Positions 46,488-55,060 of a stretch of DNA of 64,000 bases are shown one piece after another; position 1 is the first letter of the stretch; each line of letters begins with the position of its first letter. Under the pieces are notes generated by a model. It searched no databases and had not been told where the DNA came from. It saw nothing but the letters and a program-made list of their open reading frames with translations. A program made the translations under genes and the position numbers. The stretch spans positions 9,734,001-9,798,000 of the forward strand of contig NZ_JAPEOZ010000001.1 in NCBI RefSeq assembly GCF_026340655.1. Direction: 5' to 3'. This stretch comes from Streptomyces sp. NBC_01275 (GTDB lineage Bacteria > Actinomycetota > Actinomycetes > Streptomycetales > Streptomycetaceae).

Positions 46488-47012
46488 ATGCCCACCGAAC
46501 CGCTCCCCGTGCCCTCCACCGCCTCTCCGGAAGTGATCGAGATCGAGCGTGCGCTCACCCGCATCACCTATCTCAGCACCCGCGCCCGCCAGCACGACCG
46601 GCTGATGTCCCTGGCCGGCGTCCCGCTGGACCGTGCCGCCGTGGCGCTGCTGCGGCAGATCGCCGACTCCGAGCCGCTGCGGCCGGGGGAGCTGGCCCAG
46701 CGCCTGGGCGTGGAGGCCTCCCATGTGACCCGCACGGTGCAGCAGCTGCAGAAGTCCGGCTACGTCACCCGCGTCCCCGACCCCCAGGACGGCCGGGCCC
46801 AGCGCATCCAGCTCACTGACACCGGCCGCGAGTCCATCGACCGGATCCGCGACGCGGGCGCCCGGGGCATGCAGCTGGCGCTGTCCGACTGGTCCCCGCA
46901 GGAGCTCCAGCAGTTCGCCACGTACTTCCACCGCATGGTCGACGACTTCCTCGCGCACTCCGTCGAGGAGGAGAGCGAGCAGCTGCCCGCCGCGTCGGCC
47001 GGCGGCGCCTGA
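46488..47012 (+). CDS. MarR-family regulator (paralogue of the gene at 41532)
   Basis: 174 residues. The MarR core is closely similar to the first copy: VIEIERALTRITYLSTRARQHD, PLRPGELAQRLGVEASHVTRTVQQL, VPDPQDGRAQRIQLTDTGRES. It lacks the long repetitive tail. No ribosome site; likely leaderless. The P450 operon lies directly upstream with its own terminator in between, so the two MarR genes bracket the locus. The shared operator suggests cross-regulation. Ends three bases before the convergent MFS gene. Confidence 0.88.
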   Translation: MPTEPLPVPSTASPEVIEIERALTRITYLSTRARQHDRLMSLAGVPLDRAAVALLRQIADSEPLRPGELAQRLGVEASHVTRTVQQLQKSGYVTRVPDPQDGRAQRIQLTDTGRESIDRIRDAGARGMQLALSDWSPQELQQFATYFHRMVDDFLAHSVEEESEQLPAASAGGA

Positions 47013-47015
47013 CCC

Positions 47016-48185
47016 TCAGGCCCGCTGTCGCGTCCCGGCCTCAGGGGCGGTGGCCGGGACGGGCTCGCGCAGCCCGCGCAGCAGCAGCCACGCCACCACG
47101 GGCGGGACGAGCAGCGGAAGCAGGGCCGTGCGCAGGGACGTGACGTCGGCGAGCGCCCCCAGGGCGGGAGCCGCCACGCCCCCGAGGCTCACCGTCAGCC
47201 CCAGGGTGACGCCGCTCGCGGTCCCCGGGCGCCGGGGCAGACAGTCCTGGCCCAGCGTCACATGCAGCGAGAACGGGACGTACAGCCCGGCCGAGGCCAG
47301 CGCGACGCACCCGTACAGCGGCGGTCCCGGGACCAGCAGCACACCCGCGACCGCGACCACGGTCACGACGTACGACCCGCGCACGACCGCCGGCCGCCCG
47401 TACCGCTCGGCCAGCCGGCTCCCGGCCAGCGTCCCCACCGCGCCGCCCGCGTACAGCACGCCCAGCGCGGCGGTGCCGGCCGCCTGTCCGCCGCCGGTGC
47501 GCTCACGGACGTACAGCGCGACGAACGTGCTCAGGCCGACGAAGACGATCGAGCGGCAGACCACGGCGCCCGACAGTCGCAGGAAGGTCGGCCAGTCGTC
47601 GCGGCCCGCCTGCTCGGCCGTCCGGGACGGCGCGACGCGCGGGCCCGTCGCGCGCACCGCGGCCGTGCAGAAGACCGCGCCCGCCAGCGCCGGACCCGCC
47701 AGCAGGGGAGAGGCGCGCAGGCCCCAGGTCGCGACCACGGCCGCGACGAGCGGGGGAGCGAGGGCGAAGCCGACGTTGCCGCCGAGCGCGAACCAGCCCA
47801 TCGCCGTGTGACTGCCGTCCGCCGCCGCCCGGGCCGCCCGCGCGGCCTCCGGATGGTAGGCGGCGATGCCGACGCCCGACACCGCGACCGCCGCCAGGGT
47901 GAGCGCGTACGAGCCGCCGACGCCGCTGACGGCGACGCCCGCACCGGATGCCAGCGCGCTCAGCGGCAGCAGCCACGGCATCGCCCACCGGTCGGTCAGC
48001 ACGCCGAACAGCGGCTGCGCCACCGACGACAGCAGCGAGGCCGCCAGGACGATGCCGGAAGCTGCGGCATAGGAGTAGGCGCGCTCGGCCACGAAGTAGG
48101 GCACCAGCGCGGCCACGGCCCCCTGGTACACGTCCACGCACGCGTGGCCCAGGGACATCAGGGTGATGGATCGATTCTTCGGCAC
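47016..48185 (-). CDS. MFS transporter, fosmidomycin-resistance-like
   Basis: 389 residues from a GTG; a downstream in-frame ATG (~48157) is an alternative. Twelve hydrophobic segments; the N-terminal SLGHACVDVYQGAVAALVPYF is typical of the Fsr/YfnC branch, with the MFS loop GVLTDRWAMPWLL. VSGVGIAAYHPEAARAARAAADG matches Fsr's central region. It would export a small toxic compound by proton antiport. The convergent MarR gene is only three bases away. Confidence 0.82.
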   Translation of the reverse strand: MPKNRSITLMSLGHACVDVYQGAVAALVPYFVAERAYSYAAASGIVLAASLLSSVAQPLFGVLTDRWAMPWLLPLSALASGAGVAVSGVGGSYALTLAAVAVSGVGIAAYHPEAARAARAAADGSHTAMGWFALGGNVGFALAPPLVAAVVATWGLRASPLLAGPALAGAVFCTAAVRATGPRVAPSRTAEQAGRDDWPTFLRLSGAVVCRSIVFVGLSTFVALYVRERTGGGQAAGTAALGVLYAGGAVGTLAGSRLAERYGRPAVVRGSYVVTVVAVAGVLLVPGPPLYGCVALASAGLYVPFSLHVTLGQDCLPRRPGTASGVTLGLTVSLGGVAAPALGALADVTSLRTALLPLLVPPVVAWLLLRGLREPVPATAPEAGTRQRA

Positions 48186-48393
48186 CCTGCGATCGTCGCG
48201 ACCCGGCGCCTGTCCCGCTTCCGATAATCTGCCTTCTTGTGTCGAATATCCGCCATGGATCCGCGGCTCGCCCCTGTCTGCGTCGGCCGCCCCTCTGCAC
48301 CCGCTGGGGCAGGGCGAGTTGACGCGGACCCCGCCGCCGGAACCCCCTCTACCGTCCAGTAATGTCGGGGGCCTGGTCATCAGAGGAGGAACC

Positions 48394-48771
48394 GTGTCAC
48401 GGTCCCAACGTTCACCCCTGCTGCTCGCGGGCCTGCTGGCCGGCATGGGGGTCGCCCACTTCGCCGCTCCGCGCCCCTTCGACACGACGATCCCGCGCGT
48501 ACTGCCGGGCTCGCCCAGGGTCTGGACGTACGGCAGCGGCGTCGCCGAGCTGGCGCTGGCCGCGGGACTGGCCGTGCCGCGGACCCGCAAGGCGGCCGCG
48601 CTGGCCACGGCCGCGTTCTTCGTCGGCGTCTTCCCCGCCAACGTCAAGATGGCGCTGGACTGGCGCGACCGCCCCACCCCGCTCAAGGCCGCCGCGTTCG
48701 GTCGGCTGCCGCTGCAGGTCCCCCTCGTGCTGTGGGCCCGCAGTGTCGCCAACGGCACGGAAGGTCGGTGA
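48394..48771 (+). CDS. DoxX-like small membrane protein
   Basis: 125 residues from a GTG with GAGGAGG seven bases upstream. Four hydrophobic segments (LLLAGLLAGMGVAHFAAPRPF, VAELALAAGLAVP, AAALATAAFFVGVFPANVKMAL, LQVPLVLWA). DoxX-like pattern, with GVAHFAAP at the first helix. Such proteins are linked to redox or quinone chemistry in some species. It precedes a peroxiredoxin gene by nine bases, so the pair is likely one oxidative-stress operon. Confidence 0.75.
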   Translation: MSRSQRSPLLLAGLLAGMGVAHFAAPRPFDTTIPRVLPGSPRVWTYGSGVAELALAAGLAVPRTRKAAALATAAFFVGVFPANVKMALDWRDRPTPLKAAAFGRLPLQVPLVLWARSVANGTEGR

Positions 48772-48780
48772 AGGTCGGTC

Positions 48781-49248
48781 ATGACGAAGGCGCTGGAGAC
48801 CGGTGACCTGGTCGAGGACTTCTCGCTGGCGGACGAGACCGGCACGACGCGCAGCCTGACGGAGCTGCTCGCCGACGGTCCGGTGGTCCTCTTCTTCTAC
48901 CCCGCCGCCCTCAGCCCCGGCTGCACCGCCGAGGCCTGCCACTTCCGCGACCTGGCCGCCGAGTTCGCCGCCGTCGGCGCCCAGCCCGTCGGCGTCAGCG
49001 GGGACTCCGTCGACCGCCAGCAGGAGTTCGCCGGACGCCACACCCTCGGCATGCCGCTGCTCTCCGACCCCGACGGCGCCGTGCGGGAACGATTCGGCGT
49101 GAAGCGCGGCGTCTCCGTGCTCCCCACCAAGCGGGCCACCTTCGTCATAGGGCAGGACCGCACCGTCCTGGAGGTCGTGCGCAGCGAACTGCGCATGAAC
49201 ACCCACGCCGACCGCGCCCTGGCCGCTCTGCGCGCCCACCGCGCCTGA
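48781..49248 (+). CDS. Peroxiredoxin (BCP/PrxQ type)
   Basis: 155 residues. PAALSPGCTAEACHFRD holds the peroxidatic Cys48 and a resolving Cys53 five residues later, the PrxQ/BCP layout. The usual PKDDTPGCT segment is changed to PAALSPGCT, so the catalytic Thr is Ser. GVSGDSVDRQQEFAGRH follows. It reduces hydroperoxides using a thiol donor. Nine bases downstream of the DoxX-like gene. Confidence 0.9.
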   Translation: MTKALETGDLVEDFSLADETGTTRSLTELLADGPVVLFFYPAALSPGCTAEACHFRDLAAEFAAVGAQPVGVSGDSVDRQQEFAGRHTLGMPLLSDPDGAVRERFGVKRGVSVLPTKRATFVIGQDRTVLEVVRSELRMNTHADRALAALRAHRA

Positions 49249-49309
49249 GGCGTCCGCCTCCCGGGAGCCGCCGGGGGCGGCCCGCGTCCCGAACGGCCCG
49301 TCGCGGTTG

Positions 49310-51685
49310 ATGCGGCGGGCCAAAGGGACCATTCTGGACGATATGGAGCATGTCGTCGCTGCGGCGGTCGTCGATGCCCGGGGCATCGTGACGGGCTGGA
49401 GCGAGGGTGCTCGCCTGCTGACGGGCCGTCCGGCGGACGAGGTCGTGGGCCGGACGGCGGCCGACCTGCTCGCCGGGGACCTCCCGCCGCACCCCGACGG
49501 CGCGTGGACCGGCCCCGTCGTCGTGCGCCACCGCGACGGCCGCCCCGTCGCCCTCACCGTGACCGCCTGCCCCCTGCTCGGCCCCGACGGCGAGCCCGCG
49601 GGCTGCACCCTCACCGCCGAGCGGCCGCACTCCCCGGAGCCGACCCTGGCGGGGCGCGCCTTCCAGCAGGCGTCCATGTCGATGTCCGTCTTCGACCCCG
49701 CCCAGCACTATCTCCGTCTGAACGAGACCGCCTGCATGGTCATGGGCGTGTCGGAGGACGTCCTGCTGGGCCGCCCCTTCCCCGAGACCGTCGAGGACGC
49801 CGAGCACAGCCGCGGCTTCAACCACCACCTGCGCCAGGTCGCCGAGACCGGCCGCCCGGTCCGCTACGAGAGCTTCACCGGCGCCCCCTCCCTCAACCGG
49901 GAGCACGCCTGGAGCATCGAGATGTGGCCCGTGCGCGAGGACACCGGCGCGGTGGCCGGGGTCGCCCTGGCGGCGTTCGACAGCACCGAGCAGTACCTGG
50001 CCCGACAGCGCCTCGCCCTGCTGAACGAGGCGGCGGCCTCCATCGGCACGACCCTGGACGTGGTGCGCACCGCCGAGGAACTGATCGGCATCCTCGTGCC
50101 CCGGTTCGCCGACTTCGCCAGCGTGGACCTGCTCGACTGGGTCCTCGGCGCGGACGAGCCGCCCCCCGTGCCCGACGGCGAGATCGTGCTGCGCCGCGTC
50201 GCCCACGGCTCCGTCCGCGAGGGCGCCCCCGAGGCGGGCGTCCACCTCGGTGACTCCGACGCCCACCCGCCGTACAGCGCCCCCGCGCGCGCCCTGCGGG
50301 AGGGGCGGGCGATCCTCAGCCAGGCGGGCGAGCCGGACTTCATGCGCTGGTTCGCCGAGCGCGACGCCCGCGCCCCCGAGGGACGCCGCTACCGCCAGGG
50401 CGTCCACACGATGATCGCGGTGCCGCTGCGGGCCCGGGGCACCGTCCTGGGCGTCGCCGTCGGCATCCGCGTCGCCCACCCCGACGACTACGAGGACGAC
50501 GACGTCGTATTCGCCGAGGAACTCGCCAGCCGGGCCGCCGTCTGCATCGACAACGCCCGCCGCTTCGCCCGCGAACGCACCACCGCCCTCGCCCTCCAGC
50601 ACAGCCTGCTGCCCCGCGGTCTGCCCGGACAGGCGGCCGTCGAGGTCGCCCATCGCTATCTGCCCAGCGGCTCCACGGCGGGCATCGGCGGCGACTGGTT
50701 CGACGTCATCCCGCTCTCCGGCAGCCGGGTCGCCCTGGTCGTCGGCGACGTCGTCGGGCACGGCATCCCGTCCTCCGCGACCATGGGACGCCTCTGCATG
50801 GCCGTCCGCACCCTCGCCGACGTGGACCTGCCGCCCGACGAACTCCTCACCCACCTGGACGACCTCGTCACCCACCTGGCGGCCTACGACGACGACGGCG
50901 ACGACGTCGCGGAACTCGGCGCCACCTGCCTCTACGCCGTGTACGACCCCGTCAGCCGCCGCCTCACCCTCGCCGCCGCCGGCCATCCCGCGCCGGCCCT
51001 GGTCCTGCCCGACGGCCACGCCGAACTCGTCACGATGACCCCCGGGCCGCCGCTCGGCGTCGGCGGACTGCCCTTCGAGTCGGTCGAGCTGGAACTGCCC
51101 GAGGGCGCGGTCGTGGCCCTCTACACGGACGGCCTGATCGAGGACCGTGACCGCGACCCCGACCGCGCCGTCACCGAGCTGTGCAGCGCTCTGACCGCAC
51201 CGGCCGCCACGCTCGACGCGCTCTGCGACACCGTGCTCAAGGCGGTCCTGCCGGAGGAGCCGAGCGACGACGTCGCCCTGCTGCTCGCCCGCACCCGGGC
51301 GCTCGGCACGGACCAGGTCGCCACCTGGGACGTCGCCCCTGACCCCGCCCATGTCGCCGCCACCCGCCAGGCGGCGACCGAGCAACTGGCCGCATGGGGC
51401 CTGGAAGAGGCCGCGTTCGTCACCGAGCTCGTCGTCAGCGAACTGGTCACCAACGCCATCCGCTACGGCGAACCCCCCATCCAGCTCCGGCTGATCCGCG
51501 ACCGCAGCCTCATCTGCGAGGTCTCCGACGGCAGTTCCACCTCCCCGCACCTGCGCCGCGCCCACGCCTTCGACGAGGGCGGACGCGGGCTGCTGCTCGT
51601 CGCCCAGCTCACCCAGCGCTGGGGCAGCAGGCAGACGGACCGGGGCAAGACGATCTGGGCGGAGCAGTCCCTGGAACCGGAGTGA
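49310..51685 (+). CDS. PAS-GAF-SpoIIE phosphatase-HATPase signalling protein
   Basis: About 791 residues; the start is uncertain (ATG 49310, or ATG 49343). Domain order: PAS (~15-105), PAS (~112-230), GAF (~245-420), PP2C/SpoIIE (~440-640: STAGIGGDWFDVIPL, VALVVGDVVGHG, YTDGLIEDRDRD) and a C-terminal RsbW-like ATPase (VVSELVTNAIRYGEP, DEGGRGLLLVAQ). Such fusions dephosphorylate an anti-anti-sigma factor and may also rephosphorylate it. Signal probably enters through PAS/GAF; no partner gene is adjacent. Confidence 0.9.
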   Translation: MRRAKGTILDDMEHVVAAAVVDARGIVTGWSEGARLLTGRPADEVVGRTAADLLAGDLPPHPDGAWTGPVVVRHRDGRPVALTVTACPLLGPDGEPAGCTLTAERPHSPEPTLAGRAFQQASMSMSVFDPAQHYLRLNETACMVMGVSEDVLLGRPFPETVEDAEHSRGFNHHLRQVAETGRPVRYESFTGAPSLNREHAWSIEMWPVREDTGAVAGVALAAFDSTEQYLARQRLALLNEAAASIGTTLDVVRTAEELIGILVPRFADFASVDLLDWVLGADEPPPVPDGEIVLRRVAHGSVREGAPEAGVHLGDSDAHPPYSAPARALREGRAILSQAGEPDFMRWFAERDARAPEGRRYRQGVHTMIAVPLRARGTVLGVAVGIRVAHPDDYEDDDVVFAEELASRAAVCIDNARRFARERTTALALQHSLLPRGLPGQAAVEVAHRYLPSGSTAGIGGDWFDVIPLSGSRVALVVGDVVGHGIPSSATMGRLCMAVRTLADVDLPPDELLTHLDDLVTHLAAYDDDGDDVAELGATCLYAVYDPVSRRLTLAAAGHPAPALVLPDGHAELVTMTPGPPLGVGGLPFESVELELPEGAVVALYTDGLIEDRDRDPDRAVTELCSALTAPAATLDALCDTVLKAVLPEEPSDDVALLLARTRALGTDQVATWDVAPDPAHVAATRQAATEQLAAWGLEEAAFVTELVVSELVTNAIRYGEPPIQLRLIRDRSLICEVSDGSSTSPHLRRAHAFDEGGRGLLLVAQLTQRWGSRQTDRGKTIWAEQSLEPE

Positions 51686-52165
51686 TCACCCGTAGGCGGC
51701 CGACTCCCAGCTGTCTCCGGTCGCGAGGCCGTCCAGGAGGTCGGCCTCCCGCAGGCGGACCGTCAGCGTTGCCTGGGGCGTGCGGGACGGGTCCTGCCAC
51801 AGCTCGCGCCACTCGGTCTGGAAGGCGCCGTCCCAGGCGGACGCGTCGGCGGGGTCCAGACCGCGCTCGCGCAGAGCCGCGTCGATGCGCTCCTTGGCCG
51901 CGTGCTCGCTGAAGGGAAGGTTGCTGCGCTCGGCCACCGAGACCTCGGCGACGGCCTCGGCGGCCGTGCCGGAGTCGGCACGGGAGTCGAGCGCGCTCGC
52001 CCGCTCCGTCGCGCCGGCCGCCCGATCCAGACCGTCGGCGAGGAGCCGGGCGGCGAACTCTGCGTTCTCCGGCGGCTCACCGGCATCCGGGTGGATCGCC
52101 GTGAGACGCAGGACGACGGTCGCCCCGCCGATCTCCTCGACCTGGGCATTCCAAAGACTCGACAT
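51686..52165 (-). CDS. Hypothetical protein (159 aa), downstream of the DUF4157 gene
   Basis: Acidic, Ala/Glu-rich protein (MSSLWNAQVEEIGG opening; EHAAKERIDAALRERGLDPA; AFQTEWRELWQDP). The first ~50 residues look like a beta strand pair (GGATVVLRLTAIHPD) and the rest helical. No signal peptide, no cysteine and no known domain. It shares strand with the DUF4157 gene, 62 bases after its stop, as an immunity gene would follow a toxin gene. That role is inference from position and acidity. Confidence 0.6.
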   Translation of the reverse strand: MSSLWNAQVEEIGGATVVLRLTAIHPDAGEPPENAEFAARLLADGLDRAAGATERASALDSRADSGTAAEAVAEVSVAERSNLPFSEHAAKERIDAALRERGLDPADASAWDGAFQTEWRELWQDPSRTPQATLTVRLREADLLDGLATGDSWESAAYG

Positions 52166-52227
52166 CCGGAACTCCTGCTGAGGCGTGCTTCGCGAACAGT
52201 ACGGGCGGCTGTGCTGCTGACCTGGTC

Positions 52228-53799
52228 TCAGGTCAGCATCCCGGTGCCCATGTTGGTGGCGAGCACCTCCAGCGCGGCCTCGTTCCCGATGCGCACGGCG
52301 AAGGTGGTGGCGCCCTTGGCCGCCGCGGTGCGTCCGCCCGTCCGGGGCGGTGAGAACGGGATCGCGGAGAACGCGTGGTAGATCCGCTCGCTCAGCGTGC
52401 CCCCGTAGTTCTGCAAGAGGTTGTTGAACTCGGTGTTGCGGGTGCCGCCCGCGGCGATGTCCTTCAGGAACTGGAGGTCGTCTGCGTTCCAGACCGTGGA
52501 GCTCGGGGGGAAGCCGGTGTACTGGCGCAGAATGGTCAGGTCGATGCCGCTGATCGCCCGGGCGACCCGGCTGTCGGCAGGCTGGCCCACCTGGAAGGTG
52601 AAGACGGCGCCGTTGTGCTTTCCGTCCAGCCAGCCCGCGGCCGGGTCGTACAGCTTGTGGGTGATGTCCAGGGTGGAGGGGAAGGCGTGGGCGGAGTTCA
52701 GCTGGCCGGCGCTGCCCTGGGCGGGCGCCGGATGGTTGTAGTGCACCTGGACGCCGAAGTAGACATAGGCTCCGGGCGTCGCGGACGCGGCCGTCACGTC
52801 GTTCTTGAGGTCCTTCTCGATGCCTTTCTCATAATTCTGGTTGTCCGACTGCGCCGCCGGCACCAGGTTGTTCGCGGTGCCAGGACCGCCCGCCTTCTCG
52901 TTGACCAGATGGAAGCGGATCCACTGACTGGTCATGTTCAGGGAGCGGATGTAGTCGTAGCCGGGCGGATCCGCCGACGGCGCCGCTCCCTGCAGGGAAC
53001 CGTCGTTGAGCATCTCGGACCTGACGGCCCGGCCCTGGTTGTCCTGCACCGCTTCGTGCCTGCTGGCGGTCGGCACGGCGGTGTGGTTCAGCGCGCGCTG
53101 CACGAACGGCCGCGCGGGACCTGACCGTGCGCCGCCCGGCCGCGAGGCTTGCGGGCGCTCCTCGGCCTCGGGTGCGCCCGTGCGTGCCGGGGCGCGCATG
53201 ACCCGGGTCGCGTTGGCCTCCGCCTCCCGCTCGAAGCGGTCCGAGGGATCCGACACCCGCAGCCCGGAACCGTTGTCCGCGCCGGCCACGGGCCCCTGGC
53301 GCTGCTGGATGACATGGGTCAACTCGTGTGCCAGCGTGTGCTTGTCGCCCCCGCCGTCGCCGAGGACGACATGGTTGCCCGAGGTGTAGGCCCGTGCGCC
53401 GATCTCGGACGCGGAGGCCTTCGCCGCGGCGTCGGTGTGGACGCGCACGTCGGAGAAGTCGGCGCCGAGGCGGCTCTCCATGTCGTCGCGGGTGGCGTCG
53501 TCCAGCGGCCGGCCGCCGCTGCGCAGCACGTCGTGGACGGCCGAGCGCTGCACGGGAGGGGACCCGGTCCCCGGGCCGCCCTGGTGCCCGCAGCCCGGGC
53601 CGTGCCGGTGCCGCTCCTGCGCCGGGGACGCCGGGGTCAGGGGGTGGCCTTCCTCGCGGAGCATCTGGACGACGGCGGCGTTGCCCGCGGCGCGCTGCAG
53701 GGCGAGGAGTCGATGCAGCGGGCTGCCGGCCTTCGCCGGGGCCGCCGCTCCCCGACGGGGCGAGTCGTCGGGAGTCCTGCTGGGCTGCGGTGTGCGCAC
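52228..53799 (-). CDS. DUF4157 (eCIS-core) protein with toxin-like C-terminus
   Basis: 523 residues from a GTG with GGAAGG about nine bases upstream. LHRLLALQRAAGNAAVVQML at ~28 is the usual lead-in. DUF4157 (~95-170): GADFSDVRVHTDAAAKASA, AYTSGNHVVLG, then metallopeptidase-like HELTH at 158-162. A linker (~170-235) is followed by a C-terminal domain (~240-523). Here WIRFHLVNEKAGGPGTANNL (~293-312) resembles the H...N...GG/GP..NLxP pattern of DNA/RNA non-specific endonuclease toxins. Such N-terminal domains mark contractile-injection or polymorphic toxins. No injection genes are in the window. The longer open frame upstream is low-complexity. Confidence 0.8.
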   Translation of the reverse strand: MRTPQPSRTPDDSPRRGAAAPAKAGSPLHRLLALQRAAGNAAVVQMLREEGHPLTPASPAQERHRHGPGCGHQGGPGTGSPPVQRSAVHDVLRSGGRPLDDATRDDMESRLGADFSDVRVHTDAAAKASASEIGARAYTSGNHVVLGDGGGDKHTLAHELTHVIQQRQGPVAGADNGSGLRVSDPSDRFEREAEANATRVMRAPARTGAPEAEERPQASRPGGARSGPARPFVQRALNHTAVPTASRHEAVQDNQGRAVRSEMLNDGSLQGAAPSADPPGYDYIRSLNMTSQWIRFHLVNEKAGGPGTANNLVPAAQSDNQNYEKGIEKDLKNDVTAASATPGAYVYFGVQVHYNHPAPAQGSAGQLNSAHAFPSTLDITHKLYDPAAGWLDGKHNGAVFTFQVGQPADSRVARAISGIDLTILRQYTGFPPSSTVWNADDLQFLKDIAAGGTRNTEFNNLLQNYGGTLSERIYHAFSAIPFSPPRTGGRTAAAKGATTFAVRIGNEAALEVLATNMGTGMLT

Positions 53800-54107
53800 G
53801 AGGTGCCTTCCAAGTGGGCGAGACAGTACATCTCTGCATACAGGCCGACCGCCGGACGCGTACAGGAACGCGGGGGCAGACTCGGCTGCCCCTATGGACG
53901 GGCCCCTATGGACGGGCCATCGATGTGCGCGCCGCCGATGTGCGGGCCGCCGATGGACGGGCCATCGGTGTGGGGACCTCGATGTACAGGCCGCCGCCGG
54001 ACGGCCGAGCGCGCGCCCGACGCCGTCCCCGGGCCCGCGCCGTTCCCGGGCCTGTTCCGCACCCGCACCCGGGCCTGTTCCGCACCCGCCCCCGCCCCCG
54101 CGCGGGC
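53800..54107. other. Repeat-rich intergenic region
   Basis: 308 bases upstream of the DUF4157 gene. 53890-53988 holds 15-bp-period units (CCTATGGACGGGCC, GCCGATGTGCGGGCC), and 54040-54095 holds GGGCCTGTTCCGCACCCGC twice. No convincing gene. Confidence 0.6.
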
Positions 54108-54938
54108 TCAGAACTCCTCGTGCGCCTCGGGATCCCCGCCCAGCCGTCGGTGTGCCCGGTCGGCGATCGCCCGCAGTTGCGCCGGGCCGAGTTCGAAGCC
54201 GAAGACGTCGAGGTTGGCGCGCTGCCGTTCGGGGCTCGACGACTTCGGGATGGGCACCGCGCCGAGCTGGAGGTGCCAGCGCAGGACCACCTGGCCCGGG
54301 GTCACGCCCAGCGCCTCCGAGACGGAGGCGACGACCGGGTCCTCCAGCAGCGCCGAGCCGCGGCCCAGCGGGCTCCAGCTCTCCGTGCGGACGCCCTTGG
54401 CCTCGTGGAAGGCGCGCAGTTCGTCCTGCGGGAAGAGCGGGTGCATCTCGATCTGGTTGACGGAGGGCAGGACACCGGTCTCCTTCTCCAGGCGCTCGAT
54501 GTGCGCGGTGGTGAAGTTGGAGACGCCGATCGACCGGACCAGACCGTCCTCGCGCAGCTTGATCATGGCCCGCCAGGAGTCGACGTACCGGTCGACCCGG
54601 GGAAGCGGCCAGTGGATCAGGTACAGGTCGACGTACTCGAGGCCGAGCCGTCGGCGGGACTCCTCGAAGGAGGCGAGGGTCTCCTCGTAGCCGTGATGGC
54701 GGCCCGGGAGCTTGGTGGTCACCACGATCTCCTCGCGGGGAACCCCGCCGCGCGCCACCCCGCGGCCGACCCCGCTCTCGTTGCGGTAGTTCGTCGCCGT
54801 GTCGACGAGCCGATAGCCCAGTTCGAGCGCCCCGGCCACCGCCTCCTCCGCCTGCGCGTCGTCCATGGGCCAGGTGCCCAGGCCGACGGCCGGGAGCCCC
54901 GTGCCGTCGTTGAGCGTGTGTGCCGGGATGTCGATCAC
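54108..54938 (-). CDS. Aldo/keto reductase
   Basis: 276 residues from GTG 54938, with AAGG eight bases upstream. AKR pattern: GTGLPAVGLGTWPM, GYRLVDTATNYRNE (Asp and catalytic Tyr), TTKLPGRHHGYE (catalytic Lys), DLYLIHWPLP (catalytic His), SIGVSNFTTAHIERL, NQIEMHPLFPQ and AVPIPKSSSPER (NADPH 2'-phosphate site). It reduces aldehydes or ketones with NADPH in the cytosol. Divergent from the dioxygenase gene. Confidence 0.88.
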   Translation of the reverse strand: MIDIPAHTLNDGTGLPAVGLGTWPMDDAQAEEAVAGALELGYRLVDTATNYRNESGVGRGVARGGVPREEIVVTTKLPGRHHGYEETLASFEESRRRLGLEYVDLYLIHWPLPRVDRYVDSWRAMIKLREDGLVRSIGVSNFTTAHIERLEKETGVLPSVNQIEMHPLFPQDELRAFHEAKGVRTESWSPLGRGSALLEDPVVASVSEALGVTPGQVVLRWHLQLGAVPIPKSSSPERQRANLDVFGFELGPAQLRAIADRAHRRLGGDPEAHEEF

Positions 54939-55060
54939 TTGCCGGACCTTCCCTCGACTGTGTCCTTCGTGTCCTGTCTCCAGCCTCACGGATGGAGGCA
55001 GGATTGATCAACCGGACTGTGCCGGACTGTGGACCACTGGCGACTATCGACGGAGCGCGC

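Noticed and set aside
52228..53799. A complete contractile injection system
   Set aside because: Only a DUF4157 protein is present; no sheath, tube, baseplate or AAA ATPase genes are in the window.
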